Assembly: GCA_029556265.1 (NCBI GenBank)
Contig: JAKQFH010000026.1
Coordinates: forward strand, 51,308 to 115,307
Direction of reading: 5' to 3'
DNA length: 64,000 nucleotides
Source: Chloroflexota bacterium
GTDB lineage: Bacteria > Chloroflexota > Anaerolineae > Anaerolineales > Anaerolineaceae
The stretch's first letter is position 1, and the number at the start of each line of letters is the position of its first letter. The position numbers were made by a program, and so were the translations under genes. Below are positions 35,301 to 43,218 of the stretch, piece by piece. The notes under the pieces are model-generated. The model did no database searches. It saw only the letters and a program-made list of their open reading frames with translations, and was not told the DNA's origin.

Positions 35301-36201
35301 CCTGGCGATGCGCGGCGAAGATTACGGCGTGCTTATCTGCCGGGACCCTGATATCCCAAAACGGGAACGCCGCGAAGAGCTCTTAAACGGGGTGGCGCAG
35401 CAGATTTCTTTCGCCATCCAGAATGAACGCCTTGAGAAGGTAAGAGCCGACCAACAGCGCGTGGAACAGGAATTTCAACTGGCGCGCCAAATCCAGGAAA
35501 CCTTCCTGCCGGAAAAAATGCCGGTTATTCCCGGATATGAACTGGGTGTTCGCTGGCAGACAGCCCGGCAAGTTGGCGGCGACTTTTATGACATATTCAC
35601 CCTGAAGGATGGCTCTTACGGACTGGTTATCGCGGATGTTTCTGATAAAGGTATCGCGGCCGCCCTGTATATGACCGTTACGCGCACCCTCATCCGCTCA
35701 GTCGCCTTGGAATCCGCTTCCCCCGCGAAAACCCTTGAGCGCGTCAACCAGCTCCTGCAGCTGGATTCCAGGCGCGGTTTCTTCGTGACTTGTTTCTATG
35801 GCGCGCTGGACCCAGAAAACCACCGCCTTACCTACGCGAACGCCGGCCACCTGCCGCCCTATTATCTTGATGCCCGAAAAAAGACTGCCAGCCCGCTCGA
35901 AAGGGGTCAAACCGCTCTGGGAATCTATGAGGATGTCGTGTACCAGGAACGTGTCTTGCCGATGGAGCCGGACTGCAGCCTGGTGCTCTTCACGGACGGC
36001 GTCACGGAAGCCTTCAATAAGTTCGGAACAACTTACGACACCGCGCGTTATCAGAAGATCCTCCAACGCAGCACAGGGCTTTCTCCCGACGCGCTGCTGA
36101 ACCTGGTTGAACAGGACCTTTCGCGCTTCCGCCGGGAAACGCCCCTCAGCGATGACATCACCGAGCTGGTCATCAAGCGTTTGCCCTTACTGACAGATTA
36201 A
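32374..36201 (+). CDS. Six-GAF SpoIIE-type PP2C phosphatase
   Basis: A 1275-residue cytoplasmic sensor phosphatase. I count about six GAF-like domains in residues 10-1030, most clearly at 165-320 and 330-490, which share the marker texts LTNDVRRDPDFLPAPG and VFGVLDVQSAQTNAFTE. The remaining four are more divergent. A helical linker (residues 1030-1055, QEFQLARQIQETFLPEKMP) leads to the PP2C domain: ARQVGGDFYDIF, VIADVSDKGIAAALYM, YANAGHLPPYYL, LFTDGVTEAF and LSDDITELVI, retaining the metal-binding aspartates. It should dephosphorylate an STAS protein that opposes the upstream RsbW-like kinase. No membrane segment. The 3' end overlaps the convergent Usp gene by 15 bp. Confidence 0.92.
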   Translation: MKAAPGNSAFKLSAALGEFCRSVEGSETPDALLSAVSGKIRAIFSAHTSFHFLAPSPLTKNNSAATPPEMARLHQRIETTRQLEQDAEPSNAVFQLGFPLTSRGEIIGSLVISRPAQAFNADERQLLEALAFIVNTELSRLSSEIRQESQKKRLALIASVVSRIAHITRLDELAREVSQAILRTFGYYYVAIFTLESESNTVLFRASARSENSNQPAFERPAGTQISPGDHIVGFVAQSGTTLLANDVRQEPRYGHLESLPETKAELAIPLKVGGDVLGVLDIQSDQANAFTEEDLIVLSALADSIGLAVHKVRLYAELEERTEQRDVIADLIKAVSSILDLDKLLSKVTAMIHSQLNYPFVHIFLVNRVCNRIDFHSGSGSRAKKYREDKVTFDLHAPKGVIPRTVRTNRVHLTNDVRRDPDFLPAPGVSAFSGSELTIPLAYNQEVFGVLDVQSAQTNAFTEVDINLLSTLCASISIAIRNAKLYNAERWRSHVAESLQGVARKLTENAPLEEKFRFILESVSAILPCDAAAIWLLEEQPQQVDTAPELLKLTALQTKLPEAAGAAQLSLNNSQAWYFEALSRNEPVVRRNPSAPDPLADRLGLPEGFSALSAPLSASGKQLGVLTLHHATGNRYGVESESISASFARYAGIAIENERLAQESKDQAWISTILLQVAKATQSLTRIDELTSLIGQLITLLIGGKKGAVLLLEPEEHAYYLQGVFGDDLKPLETSLPRRVGRSEILLGAAENPEPLALPANACEPELRDILGLQASDTVLLLPLIAHEELLGFLLHVSSDPYQPAPPEIVLGRQKYTILQGIARQIAVSVQNINLLNTRQEETYISSVLLQVSQTIVTTPDLVEALEKIFYTLHMLIGIEGTAVFRWLPEENAYELKHAASDQLHPWQMERYYGMRVPKEDFPFQAGSADGKPNRVRSDEVLRTYNLLAKDALQNEANPDEPLIHPSNSVYLIYNLAMRGEDYGVLICRDPDIPKRERREELLNGVAQQISFAIQNERLEKVRADQQRVEQEFQLARQIQETFLPEKMPVIPGYELGVRWQTARQVGGDFYDIFTLKDGSYGLVIADVSDKGIAAALYMTVTRTLIRSVALESASPAKTLERVNQLLQLDSRRGFFVTCFYGALDPENHRLTYANAGHLPPYYLDARKKTASPLERGQTALGIYEDVVYQERVLPMEPDCSLVLFTDGVTEAFNKFGTTYDTARYQKILQRSTGLSPDALLNLVEQDLSRFRRETPLSDDITELVIKRLPLLTD

Positions 36202-37920
36202 GACAGGCAGTTTCGTTTTTTGCAGCAGGCTCTCAATGTTGGATCCAAAAAGCCGGTCGAACAGCGAGTTGCCGCTGTAACCGCCAATCAGTACGGCGGT
36301 CGCTCCATTAGCAGCCGCCTCTTCCAAAGTCGCGTCAGCCAAATTCCCGTCTTTTCGGAGAATATATTCATAATCCAAATTCAACTTACGCAGGTATGTT
36401 TTCGCGTAGCTCATTTCCGTCTCGAGATCAGGACTGCCGTCATCAAGGGTGAGCAGCCAGAGTCTCGCGCCGTAACGTCCGGCTAAATAGGCGCTCACAA
36501 ACAGCGCCTCCCTGCTCTTGGGAGAGCCGTTGTACACAACTAAAAGCCGGTCCAATGGCTGCGCCTGGTCTTTGACGATAAGAATCGGGCGCCTGGCTCC
36601 CCGCAGAATAGTACCGATACCCGAGGTCAACCTGTCCAGGATATTACCGCTTGGGGGAAAAGCCAGATGCAGCACCAACAGGTCTGAAAGCAAGCTGTGC
36701 TCGCTGATTTGTCCGGTAATATCTCCGGAAACAATCAGGAGCTTGCCGCCCATGCCGGCTGCCGCCAGACGTTCTTCAAAGCGCGTCTCCATCTTCCGGT
36801 GTTCCTCTTCGCCGAGCAAGTCACTGGGGCTGATGACATGCAGCCCGCGCACATGCCCGCTTGGGCAGCGATTTATCAGGATTGCCTGTTCCAGCGCGCT
36901 CCAGTAATCGTCGTGATCGCCGATCGCCACCAGGATATCGCGGAACAGGCAGCCTTCCGGGTCTTCAGCTGTCAACGGCAGGTCAGGCGCGGCTTGTTCG
37001 CGCCCGGAAAAAACAGTATCCTCGAAGTGCTGCTCGGTCTGGGAACCGGATGCTTTTATCGTTTTACCTTCCTGCAGTGCCATATACTCCGCCGCGTGCC
37101 CGGTCCGGATGGGGATGCCGAGTGCTTCCTGCAAAATTGACTGCTGGTCGAGCACCCACAGGTATAAGTCAGTTACCGTCAGACGCGGGAATTCCTCGCG
37201 CAACCCAGAGCTATTAATCATCTCCACGACAGGCTGGTAAACTTTTTCATACCAATCCAGAGCCGCTTCTTCATAGGGAATTTCCCGCGCTTGTTCCTGA
37301 CCCATGTAATAGCGGTGAACGTCAATATGCTCCGCTAAAAGCGGGTAAGTATCCGCGCGGCTCAGGCTGAAATCTATGCCCGGAATAATCAGGTCGAGGC
37401 GGGTTTGTTCCAAAAATTCCACGTAGGTGGCTTTGTTTTGCAGTTCCTCGGGCGTGATAGAGGCGGAAACCGGCACGCGCGTATAGAGTTCGGTTACGTA
37501 GGCTTCGATCATATCCAGACCCATCTCCCTGGCAATCGAGACGCGGTGGTTTCCGTCCAGCACGAAGTAAGCATCCCCGATTTTGTACAGGCTCACCGGA
37601 GGCAAGCCAGTGCTGTTGAGGCTGGTCATGGCTGTTTTTACGCTTGCCCAGCGGATAATGTCCGCGTCATTCAGAGGTGAGAAATTGCGGTCAAAATCTT
37701 CATTTCTGCCCACGCTGCCAACGATATCCTTGAGACGCACCGATTGCAAACCCCGGTCAACCTTATTGAAGGCCTTTAATTTGGCTGAAATTTCGTCATA
37801 GGGCAGCAAATCCAGAGATTTTCCGCGGATGCCTGCCCAAAAACGCTGCAGCGCGGCTTTGGAACGCGCTTTTTTAAAATCATCCAGGGCTTTTTGATAG
37901 GTCGTGACGTCTTTTTCCAT
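36187..37920 (-). CDS. ParB-like/DUF4032-type domain fused to two Usp domains
   Basis: A 577-residue protein with an unusual make-up. Residues 55-150 resemble the ParB/sulfiredoxin fold, with the key text GDAYFVLDGNHRVSIARE (residues 115-132). Residues 150-310 are helical with no named match (DUF4032-like). Residues 325-455 and 455-577 are two universal stress domains: FRDILVAIGDHDDYW, and LDRLLVVYNGSPKS with the end KTYLRKL, VLIGGYSGNSLFDRLFGSNIE. The second Usp domain has a near-complete ATP-binding pattern (GGxxGN, then FGS). No membrane segment. It may couple nucleotide binding to a stress response; not proven. Confidence 0.8.
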   Translation of the reverse strand: MEKDVTTYQKALDDFKKARSKAALQRFWAGIRGKSLDLLPYDEISAKLKAFNKVDRGLQSVRLKDIVGSVGRNEDFDRNFSPLNDADIIRWASVKTAMTSLNSTGLPPVSLYKIGDAYFVLDGNHRVSIAREMGLDMIEAYVTELYTRVPVSASITPEELQNKATYVEFLEQTRLDLIIPGIDFSLSRADTYPLLAEHIDVHRYYMGQEQAREIPYEEAALDWYEKVYQPVVEMINSSGLREEFPRLTVTDLYLWVLDQQSILQEALGIPIRTGHAAEYMALQEGKTIKASGSQTEQHFEDTVFSGREQAAPDLPLTAEDPEGCLFRDILVAIGDHDDYWSALEQAILINRCPSGHVRGLHVISPSDLLGEEEHRKMETRFEERLAAAGMGGKLLIVSGDITGQISEHSLLSDLLVLHLAFPPSGNILDRLTSGIGTILRGARRPILIVKDQAQPLDRLLVVYNGSPKSREALFVSAYLAGRYGARLWLLTLDDGSPDLETEMSYAKTYLRKLNLDYEYILRKDGNLADATLEEAAANGATAVLIGGYSGNSLFDRLFGSNIESLLQKTKLPVLICQ

Positions 37921-38066
37921 AAGTCAGCTTCCGGCAACGAAACGCTGTTTGTATCTTATCATAATCACGCTTTCAGGCGCTGCGGCGTCCGTTGTTATGC
38001 GCGCGAGTCGTCGCAGTCCGCGCGAATTAGGTAGGGTTAAATGTCATCCCACACGGTGAACCATGC

Positions 38067-38072
38067 TATAAT
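38067..38072 (+). promoter_or_regulatory. -10 element of the PfkB-parA-parB operon
   Basis: TATAAT, 35 bp ahead of ATG 38108, followed by a run of T. No good -35 at 17 bp. No terminator separates PfkB from parA and parB, so this promoter may serve all. Confidence 0.45.
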
Positions 38073-38107
38073 TTTTTTATTAACGAAGAGCGGACAAAGC
38101 AAAGCCT

Positions 38108-38956
38108 ATGGTTTTATCCACACTAAACCCCATAGATTATCTGGTCATTGGGCATATCACGCAGGACTTACTGGATGACGGCACATACCTCCACGGGGGG
38201 ACGGTCAGCTATTCCGGGCTCACCGCCGCGGCGCTCGGTCAGCGGGTCGGCATCCTCACCAGCTGTGCCCCAGACCTCGACTTGGGGGTTTATTCAGGCA
38301 TGCAGGTGCGGGCGCTGCCCGCCGCCCGGAACACTGTCTTTCGCAACATCTCTACCGATGCCGGGCGTCTGCAATACATGTATCATTCCGCCCGGCGGCT
38401 TGATTCCACAGCGGTGCCGGAGGAATGGAAGCTCACCCCCATTGTGCACCTGGGCCCGGTCGCCGCGGAGATTGACCCCGGGATTTATACTGCCTTTCCG
38501 CGCAGTCTGATTTGCCTCACCTCCCAGGGTTGGCTGCGGAGTTTCGCTCCGGATGGACGCGTCTTTCCCGTGGATTGGACTTACAGTCCGGACCTTCTGC
38601 GAGCCGCCCATGCCGTGGTTCTGAGCCTGGAAGATTTGCATAACGATGAGCGCAAGGTTGAACATTGGGCAGAGCTGTGCTCTTTGTTAGTCGTGACGCA
38701 ATCCGACCAGGGGGCGCGGGTCTATTGGAACGGTGATGTGCGCCGCTTTGCCGCCCCAAAAGTGGAGCTGGTGGAGGATACAGGCGCCGGTGATATTTTT
38801 GCCGCTTGCTTCTTTCACCGCCTGTATGCCACCCAGGACCCCTGGGAGGCAGCCCGCTTCGCGGTGCGCCTGGCAGCCGCTTCAGTCACCCGCCGGCATT
38901 TTCACAGCGTGCCCACTCCCCGCGAGATTTCAGACGCGGTAATTCAAGTAATCTGA
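38108..38956 (+). CDS. PfkB-family carbohydrate or nucleoside kinase
   Basis: A 282-residue ribokinase-like kinase. The signature 2 motif, with catalytic Asp, is VEDTGAGDIFAACFF (near residue 225). The N-terminus DYLVIGHITQDLLDDGTYLHGGTVSYSGLTAAALG gives the substrate-binding glycine pair. The missing long lid and short length place it near minimal PfkB proteins; the substrate is not evident. It is 9 bp ahead of parA and seems to be transcribed with parA and parB. No relation to chromosome partition is known. Confidence 0.88.
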   Translation: MVLSTLNPIDYLVIGHITQDLLDDGTYLHGGTVSYSGLTAAALGQRVGILTSCAPDLDLGVYSGMQVRALPAARNTVFRNISTDAGRLQYMYHSARRLDSTAVPEEWKLTPIVHLGPVAAEIDPGIYTAFPRSLICLTSQGWLRSFAPDGRVFPVDWTYSPDLLRAAHAVVLSLEDLHNDERKVEHWAELCSLLVVTQSDQGARVYWNGDVRRFAAPKVELVEDTGAGDIFAACFFHRLYATQDPWEAARFAVRLAAASVTRRHFHSVPTPREISDAVIQVI

Positions 38957-38965
38957 CAGGAAAGT

Positions 38966-39772
38966 ATGGGAAAAGTTTATACCATCGTAAATCAAAAAGG
39001 CGGCGTCGGAAAGACTACGACCAGTATCAACCTGGGAGCGTATCTGGGTTTGTTCAATCAGCGCGTGTTGCTGGTGGATATTGACCCACAAGCCAACGCG
39101 ACTTCCTGCCTGGGCATAGACAAAAACAGCATCCGCAACGGCACGTACGAGGTGTTGATTGGGACCCAGCCGGTCTCAGACCAGATTCTGCATAACCCAC
39201 GCTTTCGCATCTCACTGCTGCCCTCCTCCCCCAACCTGGCTGGCGCGGAAATTGAATTGATTGACCTGCCGGAGCGTGAATCCCGTCTTCGCAAACTGGT
39301 TGACCCTCTGCGTTCCCGCTATGACTACATTCTCATTGACTGCCCGCCTTCGTTGGGCTTGCTGACGCTGAACGGATTGATGGCTGCCTTTGACGGCGTG
39401 ATTATTCCGGTGCAGTGTGAATATCTGGCGCTGGAAGGTTTGGGACAGCTCACCCAAACGCTGACCAGAGTGCGCCAAAACCTGTTCCCGACATTGGATA
39501 TCAAGGGTGTGGTGCTGACGATGTTCGATGGACGCACCAATCTTTCCGCGGATGTGATGAGCGAGGTTCAGAGGGTTTTTCCAAATCGCGTCTTCAATAC
39601 CTTCATTCCGCGCAGCATCCGCCTGGCAGAAGCCCCATCCTTTGGGATGCCCATCTCAGTCTACGCTCCCGAATCCATCGGGGCGAAAGCGTATCGGGCG
39701 CTGGCGATGGAGCTGCTCAGCTCCAACGGTACCGCGCTTCAGGAAATACAGGAGCAACACTATGGCACGTAA
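38966..39772 (+). CDS. parA: ParA chromosome partition ATPase
   Basis: A 268-residue ParA/Soj. The deviant Walker A KGGVGKTTT (residues 11-19), switch I text VLLVDIDPQANAT and Walker B YILIDCPPSLGLLT are all present. ParA drives segregation of origin regions with ParB. No N-terminal helix-turn-helix, as in chromosomal Soj. parB starts 11 bp before its stop, so the two are coupled. It is a chromosomal type by size and gene order. The replication origin is often near parAB, but no dnaA boxes or parS site are obvious here. Confidence 0.95.
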   Translation: MGKVYTIVNQKGGVGKTTTSINLGAYLGLFNQRVLLVDIDPQANATSCLGIDKNSIRNGTYEVLIGTQPVSDQILHNPRFRISLLPSSPNLAGAEIELIDLPERESRLRKLVDPLRSRYDYILIDCPPSLGLLTLNGLMAAFDGVIIPVQCEYLALEGLGQLTQTLTRVRQNLFPTLDIKGVVLTMFDGRTNLSADVMSEVQRVFPNRVFNTFIPRSIRLAEAPSFGMPISVYAPESIGAKAYRALAMELLSSNGTALQEIQEQHYGT

Positions 39773-40649
39773 AACCGGTCTTGGCAAGGGCTTAGACGCG
39801 CTGATTCCATCCTGGCAGGAGGAAAGTTTAGCATCCACAGCATCCTCGGCAGCCGCTTCAGCCGATTCAGTTGTCCGTATCGCGATTGACAGGATAACTC
39901 CGAACCCAAGGCAGCCTCGCAAAATCTTTTCGCCCGAAAGCCTGCAAGAGCTGGCCGATTCAATCCTCCAGCACGGCATCCTCCAACCCCTTATCCTGGT
40001 TCAAACCGGCAATGAAGACCGGTATACCCTGATTGCCGGGGAGCGCCGTTGGCGCGCCGCTGCCCTGGCAGGCTTAAAGGAAGTCCCCGCGCTTGTGCGC
40101 AGTGCGACGCTGCAAGAGCAATTGGAGTTCGCGATTATTGAGAACATCCAACGCGAGGACTTGAACGCGCTCGAGCGCGCGCATGCCTACCAAAGCTTAT
40201 TGGATGAATTTTCTCTTACGCACGATGAGATTGCCCAAAAGGTCGGAAAGAGCCGGGCTGCTGTGACCAACACCCTGCGCCTGCTGAACCTGCCAGTCAG
40301 CGTTCAGCAAGCTTTGCAAGATGACCTGATCACAGAAGGACATGCCCGTTCCCTTCTGGGGCTCAATTCCGCCCGCTCCATCGAAGCTGCGCTGGAAACC
40401 GTCTTGAACCTGGGACTCAACGTGCGGCAGACCGAAATTCTGGTGGGTAAGCTGCAGGGGAAAGCCCCCAGGCAGCCCAGCGAACGGGTAAAACCAGCCG
40501 GGCTCGCGGCATTGGAAAATAAGATGCGCCAATTCTTTAAAACCAAAGTGAGCTTACAACCCGGCAAAAAGGGCGGCAGCATCACCATTTATTATTATTC
40601 CGATGAAGAATTAAACAGCATTGCCGACGCGTTGGGGCTCAATGATTGA
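39762..40649 (+). CDS. parB: ParB centromere-binding CTPase
   Basis: A 295-residue ParB/Spo0J. The N-terminus MARKTGLGKGLDALIP is the ParA-activating segment. The CTP-binding core has NPRQPRKIF and LIAGERRWRAAALAG (the GERRxRA motif) and ENIQREDLNALERAHAYQ. The helix-turn-helix is LTHDEIAQKVGKSRAAVTNTLRLL. The C-terminal dimer domain is present. ATG 39762 overlaps the end of parA; the frame open upstream is inside parA. It overlaps the amidohydrolase gene by 8 bp. Confidence 0.96.
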   Translation: MARKTGLGKGLDALIPSWQEESLASTASSAAASADSVVRIAIDRITPNPRQPRKIFSPESLQELADSILQHGILQPLILVQTGNEDRYTLIAGERRWRAAALAGLKEVPALVRSATLQEQLEFAIIENIQREDLNALERAHAYQSLLDEFSLTHDEIAQKVGKSRAAVTNTLRLLNLPVSVQQALQDDLITEGHARSLLGLNSARSIEAALETVLNLGLNVRQTEILVGKLQGKAPRQPSERVKPAGLAALENKMRQFFKTKVSLQPGKKGGSITIYYYSDEELNSIADALGLND

Positions 40650-42234
40650 ACGGGTGCTGCTTGACAACGGCTGTTTTTATCAAGGTGGTGCGGAGCAACC
40701 CGGCCTGCAATCCTTACTGGTTGAAGACGGTATTATTCGCGCGATTGCCGCGCCAGACGCGTTTAGCGCGGCACTGCGCCGTACTTCCAAAAAGATTGAT
40801 TTGCAGGGTCAGACCGTACTGCCTGGTCTGACCGATTCCCATCTCCACCTGATGTTCCTCGCGGATCAATTGAGCGCTGTGGACTGCGAGACTGGCTCGC
40901 TGCAGGAGTGCCTGGAACGCGTGCGTGCCAAAACCCGCGCTCTGAGCCCGGGCGACTGGATAATCGGCTACGGCTGGAACCAAAACGCCTGGCAGCCAGC
41001 CCGTTACGGCACAGCTGCCGAACTGGAAAGCGTCAGCAGCGGGCACCCCGCTGTATTGTACGCCAAGTCGCTGCATGCATCGTGGGCGAACGAAACCGCG
41101 CTTCGCGCGGCTGGCATTGACGCAAACAGCCCAGACCCAGACGGCGGGCGGATTTTGCGAGATGAACGCGGAAACCCGACAGGCATCCTCCTGGAAAACG
41201 CCATGCAATTGGTCGATAAATTCGTTCCGCCGCTGGCCGGCAAACGCCTTGAAGGCATGCTCAAAAACGCCCAAAACCAGCTGCTTTCGTACGGCATCAC
41301 CAGCGTGCACGATTTTGATCGCGAAGCTTGTTATAAGGCGCTGCAAGCTCTGGACGCGGCTGGTGAACTAATTCTGCGCGTACGGAAAAATTTGCACGGC
41401 GAACACCTCCCGGAAATCATCGCGGAAGGCCTGCGCAGCGGCAGCGGCAGCGAACATCTCTTTTTGGGCTCACTCAAATATTTCGCCGACGGCGCCCTGG
41501 GCCCGCAGACCGCAGCAATGCTGACCCCATACGAAAACTCAGACTCAACCGGCATTCTTCTGATGGATGCCGACGAGGTCTTCACCCAGGCTGCCCGCGC
41601 GTCTGCCGCGGGTTGGCCGCTGGCAATCCACGCCATTGGCGACCTGGCTGTGCGTTCTGTTTTGGATGGGTTTGCCCGTTTGCGCGCCTGGGAGGAGGTA
41701 AATAAGCTCCCGCATCTGCCGCAGAGGATTGAACATGTTCAAATCATCGCCCCTGAAGATCAGCCCCGACTGAAAGCCCTGGGCGTCATCGCTTCCATGC
41801 AGCCGCTGCATGCCACCTCGGATATGTTTACTGCCGACCATCATTGGGGTGCCCGCTCCGCGAACGCGTACGCGCTTAATTCCCTGCTTCAATTGGGCAC
41901 GCTGCTCATCTTTGGCTCCGACGCGCCGGTAGAATCTGCCAATCCTTTCCTGGGTTTACACGCCGCGCTCACCCGTCGCCGGGTCAGCGGCGAACCGGGC
42001 GAGGAGGGCTGGTATCCGCGGCAGCGTATCCCGCTTGTTCAGGCGCTGAATGCCTACACCAGCAGCCCGGCCCGCTCCTGCGGGTTGGGGGGCAGCCTGG
42101 GGCGCGTCGCGGTCGGCTACCGGGCAGACCTGACAGTCCTCCCGCGCAGCCCGTTCCTGATTGACCCTCACGACCTGGCGCGTCTGCTTCCGGAGATGAC
42201 CCTGGTGGACGGTAAAGTCGTTTTCCAGGTGTAA
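40642..42234 (+). CDS. YtcJ-type amidohydrolase
   Basis: A 530-residue metal-dependent amidohydrolase of the Amidohydro_3 group. Metal ligands: HLH in LTDSHLHLMF near residue 68, and later the histidines in PLAIHAIGDLAV and RIEHVQII, with the catalytic Asp in FGSDAPVESANPF. The family hydrolyses amide or ester bonds of varied substrates; the substrate is not predictable. The start ATG overlaps the parB stop by 8 bp. It is probably cytoplasmic, with no signal peptide. It is followed by a GNAT gene after 62 bp. Confidence 0.9.
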   Translation: MIERVLLDNGCFYQGGAEQPGLQSLLVEDGIIRAIAAPDAFSAALRRTSKKIDLQGQTVLPGLTDSHLHLMFLADQLSAVDCETGSLQECLERVRAKTRALSPGDWIIGYGWNQNAWQPARYGTAAELESVSSGHPAVLYAKSLHASWANETALRAAGIDANSPDPDGGRILRDERGNPTGILLENAMQLVDKFVPPLAGKRLEGMLKNAQNQLLSYGITSVHDFDREACYKALQALDAAGELILRVRKNLHGEHLPEIIAEGLRSGSGSEHLFLGSLKYFADGALGPQTAAMLTPYENSDSTGILLMDADEVFTQAARASAAGWPLAIHAIGDLAVRSVLDGFARLRAWEEVNKLPHLPQRIEHVQIIAPEDQPRLKALGVIASMQPLHATSDMFTADHHWGARSANAYALNSLLQLGTLLIFGSDAPVESANPFLGLHAALTRRRVSGEPGEEGWYPRQRIPLVQALNAYTSSPARSCGLGGSLGRVAVGYRADLTVLPRSPFLIDPHDLARLLPEMTLVDGKVVFQV

Positions 42235-42296
42235 ACCTGAGCGCCAAATGCCTTTACCTGCCGCCCTGAGAACTGAGACCACCTGAGCCCGGAACG

Positions 42297-43148
42297 ATGG
42301 AACCCAAAATCCGATTATCTACGGCTTACCCAATCAAGGAACTGTTTTCGTTCCTGAACTCCGCGACGCTTTCTTTTTCCAACCTGGATTGGATTTCGAG
42401 CCGGGAACGCCTGGACGCCCCTTTCTGTTATGTGCTGGAGGATGAAGGACAAATTAAAGCGCTCATTTCCTGCCAACCGGAAGACGCGAACGCTGCCTGG
42501 CTGCGTTTTTTTGTCGGTCAATCGGATGGGAAGCACGCCGATTATTTTCGGCTGCTACTCAATCGCGCGCTGATTGACCTGAAAGCAGCTGGCGTTCAGG
42601 GTTTGTACACGCTTTCGTTTAAGAGTTGGCAGGAGCAGCTGTTCTCAGGCAGCGCTTTCTCTCCCCATACCCGCATCATCACGCTTATCCGGTTGGTCAG
42701 CGGCGGTACTGCTTTCGAACCTCCTGCCGGCTGGCGCGTCCGCCCGATGACGCAGGAAGACCTGCCCGAAGTGGAGAAGGTGGACCATGCCGCCTTCAGT
42801 TCCCCCTGGCAGTTGAACCGCGCCTCCCTCCAGGTTGCGTTTCGGGGGTGCTCCTACAACACGGTCGCGGAACAAAACGGTCGGATTGTTGCGTATCAAA
42901 TGACCGCCGCAAGCTACAATATCTCGCACCTGGCCAGGCTGGCGGTTCTGCCCAACTCCCAACAGCACGGCTTGGGGTCAAGCCTCGTTCAGGATACAAT
43001 TCGGGAAGCAGAAGCCCGCGGCAGCACGGAAATCAGCGTGAACACGCAAACCAACAATGCTTCTTCTCTGCGTCTGTACTCCCGCTTTGGTTTTCAGCAG
43101 GAAGGAAAGCTTGTCCCGGTATTCCAAAAAGCTGTCCAGGAGATTTAA
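42297..43148 (+). CDS. Tandem GNAT acetyltransferase
   Basis: A 283-residue protein with a clear C-terminal GNAT domain at residues 143-283: GWRVRPMTQEDLPEV, then RLAVLPNSQQHGLGSSLVQ as the acetyl-CoA loop (Q/RxxGxG/A) and NASSLRLYSRFGFQ as the end signature. Residues 1-140 have a similar secondary-structure order and may be a degenerate GNAT-like domain lacking the acetyl-CoA loop. The substrate is unknown; RimI-like proteins acetylate protein N-termini. It follows the amidohydrolase in the same direction. Confidence 0.85.
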   Translation: MEPKIRLSTAYPIKELFSFLNSATLSFSNLDWISSRERLDAPFCYVLEDEGQIKALISCQPEDANAAWLRFFVGQSDGKHADYFRLLLNRALIDLKAAGVQGLYTLSFKSWQEQLFSGSAFSPHTRIITLIRLVSGGTAFEPPAGWRVRPMTQEDLPEVEKVDHAAFSSPWQLNRASLQVAFRGCSYNTVAEQNGRIVAYQMTAASYNISHLARLAVLPNSQQHGLGSSLVQDTIREAEARGSTEISVNTQTNNASSLRLYSRFGFQQEGKLVPVFQKAVQEI

Positions 43149-43218
43149 CATTGCCCGCTTTACATTTCCGCCTGCCTGTGGCAAAATCCTGACAATTCTT
43201 GTATAGAGGAGCCCGTAA

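Noticed and set aside
38966..40649. Canonical parS site (TGTTTCACGTGAAACA) beside parAB
   Set aside because: No match was seen by eye in or around parA and parB; a computed search of the whole genome is needed to exclude distant sites.
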